Shown here piece after piece: positions 1-6,984 of a DNA stretch of 10,032 nucleotides (positions are counted from its first letter, which is position 1; each line of letters opens with the position of its first letter). The notes beneath the pieces are model-generated. The model was given only the letters and a program-made list of their open reading frames with translations. It had not been told where the DNA came from and made no database searches. Origin of the DNA: Bacteroidota bacterium (lineage in GTDB: Bacteria; Bacteroidota; Bacteroidia; Bacteroidales; GCA-2748055); NCBI GenBank assembly GCA_030642565.1, contig DAOWNM010000075.1:1-10032 (forward strand), in the 5' to 3' direction. The translations under genes and the position numbers were made by a program.

Positions 1-801
1 GGAGCGTGGTTCAGTTCCCATATTGATGGGTCGAAGCACCTTTTCACCCCTGAAAATATTGTTGATACCCAGCGGATCATCGGTGCCGATATCATAATGG
101 CTTTTGATGAGTGTACCCCCTGGCCCTGCGATCTGAAATATGCAAAGGATTCACTGAATCTGACACACCAGTGGCTTGACCGGGGATTGAAGCAGTTTCA
201 TTCAACAGAACCGCACTATGGACACAACCAGGCATTTTTCCCTATTGTTCAGGGAAGCGTATTTAAGGAGCTGAGAAAGGAGTCTGCTGAGTATATTGCT
301 GAGCAGGGAGCAGAGGGGAATGCAATAGGAGGTTTGTCTGTTGGCGAGCCGGCAGAGGAGATGTATGCCATGCTCGAGGTGGTCAATGAGGTTTTACCTG
401 ACGACAAACCACGGTACCTAATGGGTGTTGGAACGCCTGTGAATATTCTGGATGCTATTTCGCGAGGAGTAGATATGTTTGATTGTGTGATGCCTACCCG
501 CAACGGAAGGAACGGCATGTTGTTTACCGCAGAGGGCATCATCAATATTAAAAACAGGAAATGGATGGACGACTATTCTCCCATCGACACTTCTGATAAC
601 AGTTTTGTAGATATGCAATATTCCAGAGCTTATCTGCGTCATTTAATTATATCCGGTGAGATGCTCGGCGCACAGATAGCAAGTCTGCACAACCTGGCAT
701 TCTATCTCTGGCTGGTCAGAAAAGCATATGAAGAAATTAAAAGCGGCACATTCACTGCATGGAAGGAAAAAATGATACCAGCTTTAGGTACAAGATTGTA
801 A
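1..801 (+). CDS. tgt: Queuine/preQ1 tRNA-guanine transglycosylase, 5' truncated by window edge
   Basis: Exchanges guanine-34 in the anticodon of GU(N) tRNAs for the queuosine precursor preQ1. The frame is open from base 1, so the first part (about 110 of roughly 375 residues, including the DSGGFQ motif) lies outside the window. What remains shows the family signatures: SHIDGS near the left edge, the substrate-binding Asp in MAFDECTPW (codon 106-108), IVQGS, GGLSVGE, and the nucleophile Asp in MFDCVMPTRNGRNG (codon 481-483). The C-terminal zinc site is atypical. In the usual CxCxxC just before YSRAYLRHL the three Cys positions are Asp (595-597), Ser (601-603) and Asp (610-612), while the fourth ligand, His in LHNL (688-690), is kept. 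The frame is otherwise intact and well conserved, so I infer an active zinc-less variant, probably lineage-wide. The following permease gene overlaps its 3' end by 43 bases. Confidence 0.96.
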   Translation, partial: GAWFSSHIDGSKHLFTPENIVDTQRIIGADIIMAFDECTPWPCDLKYAKDSLNLTHQWLDRGLKQFHSTEPHYGHNQAFFPIVQGSVFKELRKESAEYIAEQGAEGNAIGGLSVGEPAEEMYAMLEVVNEVLPDDKPRYLMGVGTPVNILDAISRGVDMFDCVMPTRNGRNGMLFTAEGIINIKNRKWMDDYSPIDTSDNSFVDMQYSRAYLRHLIISGEMLGAQIASLHNLAFYLWLVRKAYEEIKSGTFTAWKEKMIPALGTRL

Positions 802-1892
802 GGTTTTTTGGTCTGAAGATCCTTGACATCTATGTGATCCGGAAATTTCTGGGCACTTTCCTGTTGTCTATCGTATTGATCCTCTCTATTGTGGTGATCT
901 TTGACCTTTCTGAGAAAATCGATGATTTTCTCGAAAGCGGGGCCAAGCTGAAGGTGATTATGTTTGATTATTATCTCAATTTCGTTCCATATTTCGCCGT
1001 ACTTTTCAGCTCACTGTTTGCATTTATCGCAGTGATTTACTTTACAAGCAGGATGGCATATAATACAGAGATTATTGCCATTCTCAATAGCGGTATGAGT
1101 TTCCGGAGGTTTCTTCTCCCTTATTTGATCTCAGCCACTCTTATTGCTTCTGTCTCCTTCTATCTGAGCGACCAGGTGATTCCAGGTGCCAATAAGGTGA
1201 AGCTGGACTTCGAGGAGCAATATGTAAAAAAACGCCCCATCCGGTTTAAAGCCAAGGATTTTCACAGGCAGATAGAACCTGGTATATATGTCTACCTGCA
1301 CAGCTACAGCAATGTATCCAAGGTGGGTTATCAGTTTACCATTGAGAAGTTTGAGGACGGTGAACTGGTCTCCAAGATGGTTGCCGACCAGATCAGATGG
1401 GATACCACCGTAAACAAGTGGAGGGCCCGGAGGTACTACATCCGTACCATCGACGGTCTAAATGAAACCATTGTAGAGGGAAAGCAGATTGACACCACCC
1501 TTGCCATGCATCCGGATGATTTCAAAATGAGGCTGAACATTGTGGAGACCATGAGTCTGAAGGAGCTGGATATATTTATAAAGAAACAGCGGATGCAGGG
1601 AGAGACCAATGTAACCTCCTACCAGATTGAACGTCACAACCGTATTGCTTTCCCATTTTCTACATTTATACTGACACTGATCGGGGTAGCTGTATCGTCC
1701 AGGAAGATGAGGGGAGGTATCGGGCTACAAATAGCCATCGGGGTAGTATTATGTTTTACCTACATTCTGTTTACCCAGTTTTCCAAACAGTTTGCCATCG
1801 GAGGGTTACTACCGGTGATGCTGGCTGTCTGGCTACCCAACATAACTTATACGATTATTGCACTATTTTTAATGCGCATGGCGCCCAGGTAG
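759..1892 (+). CDS. LptF/LptG family permease (YjgP/YjgQ), LPS export
   Basis: Inner-membrane permease of the Lpt ABC transporter that extracts lipopolysaccharide and passes it to the periplasmic bridge. The 377 residues fit the family (about 360-390). Three hydrophobic segments lie near the N-terminus (about residues 30-50, 66-95 and 113-135), followed by a periplasmic beta-rich domain (about 140-290) and three more segments (about 298-315, 322-345 and 350-375): the LptF/G topology. The sequence at residues 22-33 (LDIYVIRKFLGT) is the typical N-terminal coupling helix of Bacteroidota members. The ATG at 759 lies inside tgt, giving a 43-base overlap and suggesting co-transcription. I see no other ATG in frame before the first membrane segment, but a non-ATG start slightly downstream is possible. 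Sequence alone does not separate LptF from LptG, so no symbol is given. Confidence 0.93.
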   Translation: MEGKNDTSFRYKIVRFFGLKILDIYVIRKFLGTFLLSIVLILSIVVIFDLSEKIDDFLESGAKLKVIMFDYYLNFVPYFAVLFSSLFAFIAVIYFTSRMAYNTEIIAILNSGMSFRRFLLPYLISATLIASVSFYLSDQVIPGANKVKLDFEEQYVKKRPIRFKAKDFHRQIEPGIYVYLHSYSNVSKVGYQFTIEKFEDGELVSKMVADQIRWDTTVNKWRARRYYIRTIDGLNETIVEGKQIDTTLAMHPDDFKMRLNIVETMSLKELDIFIKKQRMQGETNVTSYQIERHNRIAFPFSTFILTLIGVAVSSRKMRGGIGLQIAIGVVLCFTYILFTQFSKQFAIGGLLPVMLAVWLPNITYTIIALFLMRMAPR

Positions 1893-1984
1893 GAGCTTTG
1901 GGCAATGGACCGGAATGTTTTATGAAACAGCTTTTCAAACGCATTTTTTTTGTAAGATTGTACCACTAACTAAAATCGATAATA

Positions 1985-3529
1985 ATGTCTTCAAACAAAA
2001 AAGTTCAGGAACTTAAGAAGCGCCGCAAAGAGGTGCAGCAGGGAGGTGGTGAGAAGGCCATTCAGAAGCAGGTTGCCATGGGGAAGATGACGGCCAGGGA
2101 GCGTATTATAAAATTACTGGACAAAGGATCTTTCAATGAGTATGATATGTTTGTTGAGCATGAAGCGAGGGACTTTGGTATGGACCGGAAGAAGCTTCAT
2201 GGAGATGGTGTTATTACGGGAACTGGTACCATTGGGGGCAGACCGGTCTGTATCTTTGCCCAGGATTTTACAGTGGCAGGAGGGTCGCTTGGTTTTATGC
2301 ATGCCCGGAAGATTACCAAGATCATGGATCACTCCCTGAAGATGCGGATGCCACTGATCGGGATCAATGATTCGGGTGGGGCGAGGATCCAGGAAGGGGT
2401 GAACTCACTGGCGGGATACGGAGAGATCTTTTTCAGAAACACCCTGGCCTCTGGTGTCATTCCACAGCTTTCAGTAATTCTTGGCCCATGTGCGGGAGGA
2501 GCCGTCTATTCACCTGCGCTGACCGACTTTGTTTTTGTTGTTGATAACATCTCCAAGATGTTTATCACCGGCCCGGAAGTTATCAAAACCGTACTGGGTG
2601 AGGATATCTCCATGGAGGAGTTGGGGGGTGCCCGTGTTCATAGTGAAATCACCGGGAATGCACACTTCTTCTCAGAATCGGAGGATGAGTGTTTTGATCA
2701 GATAAAATCATTGCTCAGTTATCTTCCCTGGTCAAATACGGATGTTCCGGCCAGGAAAGAGATAGTGGACCCGCTGGAGGAGTTCAATATCTCTGAGATC
2801 GTTCCTGCGGATAAGAGACAACCCTATGATGTTCGGAATGTAATCAGGGCGGTGACCGACGGGTCGGATTTCTTCGAGATCCAGGAGAGCTGGGCTGCCA
2901 ATATGGTGATTGGTTTTGGAACCATGAACGGACGTACCATAGGTTTTGTGGCCAATCAACCCCTTGTTCTTGCCGGCGTGCTTGATGTGGATTCTTCAGA
3001 TAAGGCAGGCAGGTTTATACGGTATTGTGATGCATTCAATATTCCCATCGTTACTTTCGTTGACCTGCCAGGATATCTGCCGGGAGTGGATCAGGAACAT
3101 GCAGGGGTAATCAGGCACGGAGCCAAAGTGTTGTATGCTTACAGCGAAGCAACAGTTCCTAAAATCACAGTGATCATCCGTAAAGCTTATGGAGGAGGGT
3201 ATATTGCCATGAATTCCAGGCATCTCAGGGCCGATTTTGTATTTGCATGGCCCGATGCAGAGGTGGCTGTGATGGGACCTGAGGGAGCAGCCAATATTAT
3301 TTTCAGGAAGGAGATTGCCGCCGCAGAAGATCCTGATCAAATGAGGGCGCAGAAGGTCCAGGAGTACAAGGAGAAGTTTGCCAATCCTTATGTGGCTGCG
3401 GCAAAGGGCTATATCGATTCAGTAATCGAACCATGGGAGACCAGGAAGTCATTGCTTCATGCCCTTGATGTTTCGGGGGAGAAGAGCGTAGGAATGCCAA
3501 TGAAAAAACATGGTATACCACCATTTTAA
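1985..3529 (+). CDS. Acyl-CoA carboxylase carboxyltransferase (beta) subunit, propionyl/methylmalonyl-CoA type (MmdA-like)
   Basis: Moves a carboxyl group between carboxybiotin and an acyl-CoA, probably propionyl-CoA/methylmalonyl-CoA. The 514 residues match the full-length family and carry both crotonase-fold halves. The N-half has GGGEKAIQKQ, the TARERI motif, NDSGGARIQEG (about 127-137) and GPCAGGAVYSPALTDF (from about 167). The C-half has the FVDLPGYLPG segment and AYGGGYIAMNSR (about 401-412); the two glycine-rich turns are the expected oxyanion holes. The C-terminus ends in a KKHGIPPF tail, as in many acyl-CoA carboxylases. The ATG at 1985 follows a 92-base gap after the permease and gives the usual N-terminus. 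The biotin carrier gene starts 9 bases after its stop, so the two are almost certainly one operon. No biotin carboxylase or membrane decarboxylase subunit is next to it, so the direction of the reaction (carboxylase or sodium-pumping decarboxylase) cannot be fixed from the window. Confidence 0.95.
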   Translation: MSSNKKVQELKKRRKEVQQGGGEKAIQKQVAMGKMTARERIIKLLDKGSFNEYDMFVEHEARDFGMDRKKLHGDGVITGTGTIGGRPVCIFAQDFTVAGGSLGFMHARKITKIMDHSLKMRMPLIGINDSGGARIQEGVNSLAGYGEIFFRNTLASGVIPQLSVILGPCAGGAVYSPALTDFVFVVDNISKMFITGPEVIKTVLGEDISMEELGGARVHSEITGNAHFFSESEDECFDQIKSLLSYLPWSNTDVPARKEIVDPLEEFNISEIVPADKRQPYDVRNVIRAVTDGSDFFEIQESWAANMVIGFGTMNGRTIGFVANQPLVLAGVLDVDSSDKAGRFIRYCDAFNIPIVTFVDLPGYLPGVDQEHAGVIRHGAKVLYAYSEATVPKITVIIRKAYGGGYIAMNSRHLRADFVFAWPDAEVAVMGPEGAANIIFRKEIAAAEDPDQMRAQKVQEYKEKFANPYVAAAKGYIDSVIEPWETRKSLLHALDVSGEKSVGMPMKKHGIPPF

Positions 3530-3538
3530 AAACTATCC

Positions 3539-3889
3539 ATGAGCAACAAGGAAAAATCTTCAACAAAGAGTCCCACCAGTGAACCCCGGATGGAATTACT
3601 GGAGATCGGAAGTGCTTTGTATACAACCAGGCTCACTACCAAGTTCAGGAACAGGGTGTTATGGCAGAAACCTAATGAAAGGAGAATCGAAGCTGTAATC
3701 CCCGGTATCATTCAAAGGATCATGGCCAAAGAGGGGGATGAGGTGGCTGCCGGCACTCCGCTCCTGATCCTGGAGGCTATGAAAATGAGAAACGAGGTAC
3801 TTGCACCGGTTGCCGGAGTGGTCAGGAAGATTCATGTTACCGAAGGGGAGATGGTATCCAAATCTCATCTACTCATTGAGATGGATTAG
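3539..3889 (+). CDS. Biotin carboxyl carrier protein of the acyl-CoA carboxylase
   Basis: Carries biotin between the carboxylating partner and the carboxyltransferase encoded just upstream. The 116-residue protein has a Ser/Thr/Lys-rich start, a short basic segment (RLTTKFRNRVLW, about 31-42) and a C-terminal biotinyl domain (about 48-116). The domain has the hallmark EAMKM, with the biotinylated Lys at residue 82 (codon 3782-3784), a paired beta-hairpin PG.IQRIMAKEGDEV before it, and the matching half APVAGVVRKIHVTEGEMV after it. The layout resembles the short carrier proteins of Bacteroidota that sit beside acyl-CoA carboxylase beta subunits, rather than the Pro/Ala-linker gamma subunits of oxaloacetate decarboxylase. 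It starts 9 bases after the carboxyltransferase stop. Its last 4 bases overlap the end of ispE on the other strand. Confidence 0.94.
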   Translation: MSNKEKSSTKSPTSEPRMELLEIGSALYTTRLTTKFRNRVLWQKPNERRIEAVIPGIIQRIMAKEGDEVAAGTPLLILEAMKMRNEVLAPVAGVVRKIHVTEGEMVSKSHLLIEMD

Positions 3890-4704
3890 GCCGGCCCTTT
3901 CCAGATCACATAGCGTTCAATATTTTCGGGAAGTTCAGGGAGTGTTTCGAAGATCCCATAGAGAGATGAGCCGCTGCCGCTCATGGATGCGAACTTTGCC
4001 CCGGCATTGTAAAGGGAGCGTTTCAACTCTTTCAGCAGGTGGTGTTTCTGAAAGGCGCGCTCTTCAAAGTCGTTAATTATCAAATTTTTCCATTGATTTA
4101 CTGGTGCTTCGATCAATTGACGCAGGTGCAAATCCGGAATAGCAGGGGAGAGAGCGCCATACGCTTCAGCGGTGGTGATATGAATTTCCGGAAACAGCAA
4201 CACCAGGTAAAATTTATCAAGTGATACATTTACCTGGCTCAGGAGTTCACCTCTGCCTTCCATCATCATCGGAACATTGTGAAGAAAGAATGGACAATCA
4301 CTGCCCAGTTGACCTGCCAGTTCTGCCACTCTTTCAGGTGGCGCGGGGGAGCTGGCCAAAAGATTCAGCCCTCTTAGAATGGTGGTTGCATTGGAAGATC
4401 CTCCACCCAGTCCGGCACCAACTGGAATCTGTTTGTGCAGGTGAATGGCTACATTGGGAAGTGCTCTTTCCGATGCCAGTAATTTCCAGGCTTTGATGCA
4501 GAGGTTCTTCTCCATATGGGCTTCAAACCGGATTCCGGACTGCGAGAAGCGTATGGGAATATCCGCTCCGGGTAGCTGATAGATCTCAATAATATCACAT
4601 AGAGCAGTGGGGTACATCACCGACCGGAGGTTATGAAACCCATCTGCTCTTCGTTCAAGGATCTGTAATCCCAGGTTGATCTTAGCAGGTGAGAAGTGTA
4701 TCAT
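3886..4704 (-). CDS. ispE: 4-diphosphocytidyl-2-C-methyl-D-erythritol kinase
   Basis: Phosphorylates CDP-methylerythritol at the 2-hydroxyl with ATP, the fourth step of the MEP route to isoprenoid precursors; cytosolic. The 272 residues fit this GHMP kinase. The N-terminus has PAKINLGL with the catalytic Lys8. The glycine-rich ATP loop is PVGAGLGGGSSNA at 94-106, the catalytic Asp lies in GSDCPFF (D136), and the C-terminal GHMP motif reads MSGSGSSLYGIF. The ATG at 4704 directly precedes the conserved IHFSPAKIN start, so the start is secure. The gene is divergent from dnaB. A full match to the Bacteroidota -7 box lies on its strand about 60 bases upstream. It runs tail to tail into the biotin carrier gene with overlapping stop codons, leaving no room for a terminator between them. 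Confidence 0.97.
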   Translation of the reverse strand: MIHFSPAKINLGLQILERRADGFHNLRSVMYPTALCDIIEIYQLPGADIPIRFSQSGIRFEAHMEKNLCIKAWKLLASERALPNVAIHLHKQIPVGAGLGGGSSNATTILRGLNLLASSPAPPERVAELAGQLGSDCPFFLHNVPMMMEGRGELLSQVNVSLDKFYLVLLFPEIHITTAEAYGALSPAIPDLHLRQLIEAPVNQWKNLIINDFEERAFQKHHLLKELKRSLYNAGAKFASMSGSGSSLYGIFETLPELPENIERYVIWKGPA

Positions 4705-4763
4705 TCATGATAAAGATATTGCATTTTTCAACATTTGTTGATTAAAACTTTAGCGAGTGTGTG

Positions 4764-4771
4764 CAAAAGTA
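4764..4771 (-). promoter_or_regulatory. Candidate -7 box for ispE (TACTTTTG)
   Basis: Read on the minus strand the 8 bases are TACTTTTG, a full match to the Bacteroidota consensus TAnnTTTG. Transcription would begin near 4757, giving a leader of about 53 bases before the ispE ATG. I did not find a well-spaced TTTG -33 element, so this remains a candidate. Confidence 0.45.
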
Positions 4772-4807
4772 ACCAATGGGACCAAAGTGCCGATGAAAGT
4801 GGTTTCT

Positions 4808-4815
4808 TACCTTTA
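4808..4815 (+). promoter_or_regulatory. Possible -7 box for dnaB (TACCTTTA)
   Basis: Seven of eight positions fit the TAnnTTTG consensus. The predicted RNA start near 4822 would leave a leader of about 13 bases before the ATG at 4835 and would exclude the two upstream start codons. No clear -33 element is visible, so this is weak on its own. Confidence 0.25.
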
Positions 4816-4834
4816 CAGCCCAAATCTGAAATTC

Positions 4835-6346
4835 ATGGCCAAACAGCAAAACAGTACCCCGAAAAAGAATCCTGCCATTGCCCTTGATTATGGTAAAATA
4901 CCCCCCCAGGCACTTGATCTCGAGGAAGCTGTTCTTGGAGCCATCATGCTCGAAAAGGATGCCATTCTTTCGGTACTTGATATCCTGGAGCCGCGCAGTT
5001 TTTACAAGGAGTCGCACCAGCGGATCTATGAAGTGGCTCAGTCGCTTTCCCGGGAGGAAAAGCCCATAGACCTGCTTACTATCACAGAGGAACTTAGAAA
5101 GAGTGAAAAGCTTGAAGCGGTTGGTGGGGCAGTATACATTTCACAGCTTACTTCACGGATTGGATCAGCGGCGCATCTGGAGTACCATGCCCGTATTGTG
5201 GCACAGAAATTTATTCAGCGCGAATTAATTCGTGTCTCCTCCGATATACAGGAGCGTGCTTTTGATGAGGGTACGGATGTGGATGACCTTCTGGATTTTT
5301 CTGAAAGGGAGCTGCTGAACATTGCAGAGGGCCATATCAAGAAGGAGACTATCAAGCTCAACAACCTGATCAAGACCGCCCTTGAGCAGATCGAAGAGGC
5401 AGGAAAAAGAGAGGACAGCCTGAGTGGGGTGCCTTCGGGGTATACACGCCTCGACAGGCTTACTTCTGGTTGGCAGAAATCGGACCTTGTGATCCTGGCT
5501 GCCCGTCCCTCCATGGGTAAAACAGCATTTGCGCTCTCCATGGCCAGGAACATGGCGGTGGACCACAGCCGCCCGGTGGCATTTTTCTCCCTTGAGATGT
5601 CCTCCATTCAGCTGGTGAACAGGCTGATTATTGGGGAGACCCAACTGGCCTCGGACAAGATCAGGACGGGGCGTCTTGAAAATTATGAGTGGGAGCAGCT
5701 CGAGTATAAGATCAAGGATCTGGAGCAGGCGCCGATCTATGTGGATGACACGCCAGCCATCTCCATATTTGAATTCCGTGCCAAATGCAGGAGGTTGAAG
5801 CAGAAGTTTGATATACAGGCTGTTGTGATAGACTATCTTCAGCTGATGACCGGGTCGAAGGATTCTGGCAGCCGGGAGCAGGAGGTAAGTAATATCTCTC
5901 GTTCTCTGAAGAGTATTGCCAAGGAACTGGATATACCCATTATTGCATTGTCACAGTTGAACCGAAGTGTGGAAATGCGTTCCGGAAACAAGCGCCCACA
6001 GCTTTCAGACCTGCGTGAGTCAGGTGCCATTGAACAGGATGCCGACCTGGTTCTCTTTATCCACCGTCCAGAATATTATGGCATTGATGTGGATGAGGAG
6101 GGCAATTCACTGAAAGGGGTTGCAGAGATCATGGTTGCCAAACACAGGAACGGTCCCACGGGTGACATTCAGCTGAAATTCGTGCGGGAGTATGCCAAGT
6201 TTGTGGACATGGACGACACCCTGGCTATGGTAGATGATGACGAGAACGGATTTACGGTCTCCTCTAAGATGAATCAGGAGGGTGAAGGGTTGACCAACAA
6301 TGATATTGGAATGAACAACGGTTTTGACGGACCGGTACCGTTTTAA
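4835..6346 (+). CDS. dnaB: Replicative DNA helicase DnaB
   Basis: Hexameric 5'-3' helicase that unwinds DNA at the replication fork and recruits primase. From the ATG at 4835 it is 503 residues, normal for the family. The N-terminal domain follows the signature IPPQALDLEEAVLGAIM, then a helical linker, then the RecA-like domain with Walker A ARPSMGKT (about 223-230), FFSLEMS, Walker B AVVIDYLQLM (about 330), the arginine-rich LSQLNRSVE...RPQLSDLRESGAIEQDAD region and HRNGPTG near the end. The frame stays open upstream to a GTG at 4757, with another ATG at 4793. I prefer 4835 because MAKQQ leads directly into the family N-terminus and the upstream residues look like translated leader sequence. 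A near-match -7 box, TACCTTTA (4808-4815), would also start RNA just before 4835. No intein is seen. Confidence 0.96.
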   Translation: MAKQQNSTPKKNPAIALDYGKIPPQALDLEEAVLGAIMLEKDAILSVLDILEPRSFYKESHQRIYEVAQSLSREEKPIDLLTITEELRKSEKLEAVGGAVYISQLTSRIGSAAHLEYHARIVAQKFIQRELIRVSSDIQERAFDEGTDVDDLLDFSERELLNIAEGHIKKETIKLNNLIKTALEQIEEAGKREDSLSGVPSGYTRLDRLTSGWQKSDLVILAARPSMGKTAFALSMARNMAVDHSRPVAFFSLEMSSIQLVNRLIIGETQLASDKIRTGRLENYEWEQLEYKIKDLEQAPIYVDDTPAISIFEFRAKCRRLKQKFDIQAVVIDYLQLMTGSKDSGSREQEVSNISRSLKSIAKELDIPIIALSQLNRSVEMRSGNKRPQLSDLRESGAIEQDADLVLFIHRPEYYGIDVDEEGNSLKGVAEIMVAKHRNGPTGDIQLKFVREYAKFVDMDDTLAMVDDDENGFTVSSKMNQEGEGLTNNDIGMNNGFDGPVPF

Positions 6347-6352
6347 AATAGA

Positions 6353-6369
6353 AGAAGGGCTGCCCTTTT
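6353..6369. terminator. Possible hairpin between convergent dnaB and repeat-protein gene
   Basis: AAGGG (6355-6359) and CCCTT (6363-6367) pair around a 3-base loop, extendable by one wobble and one A-T pair to 6353/6369. It sits 7 bases after the dnaB stop, in the 69-base convergent gap. A competing fold pairs GGGCTG (6357-6362) with the CGGCCC further right. The T run is short and part of the stem, so intrinsic terminator activity is uncertain. Confidence 0.3.
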
Positions 6370-6415
6370 GAGACGGCCCCTTGTAATATATAGATGTAAG
6401 GTCTGAACTGATCGC

Positions 6416-6796
6416 CTAAAAGGCGGTGGTCATCCAGTCTTCAATCTCGATGGTTTCGGCAGCTTCAAATGGAGTGGTCATCCAGGTCTCCAGGCACAGA
6501 TCAGCTTCATAAACACTGCATTCAAAGGGAGATGACATCCAGCTTTCAGTGCTATACTCCTTTTCATAAACCACATCGGCCTGGTTAACAGTGTAGGAGA
6601 TATATACTACAGGCTCATGGTATTCCTCTCTTGCAGTTCTCTCTGTCAGGCTCAAAAAGCCAGTAACCAGATTCTCAAATATACTGCTTTTGGCAGTTTG
6701 ATTTACAGTGATAAATTCTACCTGGCTGGTCTGCCCGAACAGGGCGGTTCCCAGTGCAACCAGTGCGGTGATTAAGATAATTTTTGTTGTTTTCAT
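6416..6796 (-). CDS. Small secreted W-M-x-x-P-F repeat protein (paralogue A)
   Basis: I do not recognise a named family. The 126-residue product begins with a typical signal peptide (MKTTKIILITALVALGTALFG, likely cut before Gln22), so it should reach the periplasm or beyond. A non-repetitive middle (about 25-80) is followed by an acidic C-terminal part with three copies of a motif: WMSSPFE at W86, WMTTPFE at W105 and WMTTAF at W121. The last copy ends exactly at the C-terminal Phe. Spacers are acidic (Glu/Asp with Leu/Ile). The next gene upstream on the same strand, 188 bases away, encodes a clear paralogue with the same plan and a related middle segment (FENLVTGF here, FEHLINEF there). The promoter region is also duplicated. 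Start chosen at the ATG that opens the signal peptide. The function is unknown; a binding-motif protein or a multi-copy peptide precursor are possibilities only. Confidence 0.8.
   Translation of the reverse strand: MKTTKIILITALVALGTALFGQTSQVEFITVNQTAKSSIFENLVTGFLSLTERTAREEYHEPVVYISYTVNQADVVYEKEYSTESWMSSPFECSVYEADLCLETWMTTPFEAAETIEIEDWMTTAF
6419..6550 (-). repeat. Three W-M-x-x-P-F repeats encoded in paralogue A
   Basis: The coding repeats span residues 83-126 with Trp-to-Trp spacings of 19 and 16 residues. On the plus strand they show as recurring GGTCATCCA-type blocks: 6425-6436 and 6473-6484, and a diverged copy at 6530-6541. The copies differ at several bases, so this is an old or selected repeat rather than a fresh slippage product. 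Confidence 0.85.
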
Positions 6797-6850
6797 GACT
6801 CTTGCAATTTTTTAGGTGTCAATGCTGTCAGCTTTATAGCATAAGTCGTG

Positions 6851-6862
6851 CCAAATTCTATA
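6851..6862 (-). promoter_or_regulatory. Conserved promoter box upstream of paralogue A
   Basis: On the minus strand this reads TATAGAATTTGG. The matching position upstream of paralogue B reads TAAATAATTTGG, identical at 10 of 12 bases. It lies 55 bases before the ATG (53 for B). The TA...TTTG pattern resembles the Bacteroidota -7 box with altered spacing, so it is the likely core promoter; an RNA start near 6844 is inferred. Confidence 0.5.
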
Positions 6863-6925
6863 AATACCAGTAAAGCAGACATATAACAGTCAATTATACA
6901 AATGTTAATAAAGATTAATTACGAA

Positions 6926-6962
6926 CGAAAGTGTAACAGGAGTGTACGAAAACGTACACCAG
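6926..6962 (-). promoter_or_regulatory. 21-bp direct-repeat operator upstream of paralogue A
   Basis: On the plus strand CGAAAGTG starts at 6926 and CGAAAACG at 6947, exactly 21 bases apart. The same element recurs at 7495-7531 before paralogue B, with 29 of 37 bases identical over 6926-6962, mismatches falling mostly between the half-sites. It lies about 130 bases upstream of the ATG and about 70 bases beyond the promoter box, suited to an activator. The right half here is also a perfect palindrome, TGTACG-AAAA-CGTACA (6943-6958). Minus-strand half-sites read TACGTTTTCG and TACACTTTCG. The 21-bp direct repeat resembles LytTR-family sites, but the regulator is not in the window. Confidence 0.65.
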
Positions 6963-6984
6963 GAGTGGTTCAAAAGAAACCGAT

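Noticed and set aside
1751..1969. Open frame overlapping the end of the permease gene
   Set aside because: It lies almost wholly within the permease in another frame, its composition is not protein-like, and it has no recognisable domain.
1893..1984. Promoter or riboswitch between the permease and the carboxyltransferase gene
   Set aside because: I found neither a TAnnTTTG box nor a strong hairpin in these 92 bases. The poly-T run near 1945 lacks a stem.
4757..4834. In-frame extension of DnaB to a GTG at 4757 or ATG at 4793
   Set aside because: The extra residues do not resemble DnaB N-termini, the stretch overlaps the ispE promoter region, and MAKQQ at 4835 leads straight into the conserved domain.
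5215..5644. Two long minus-strand frames inside dnaB
   Set aside because: They are shadows of the strongly coding dnaB sequence. Neither shows any family motif.
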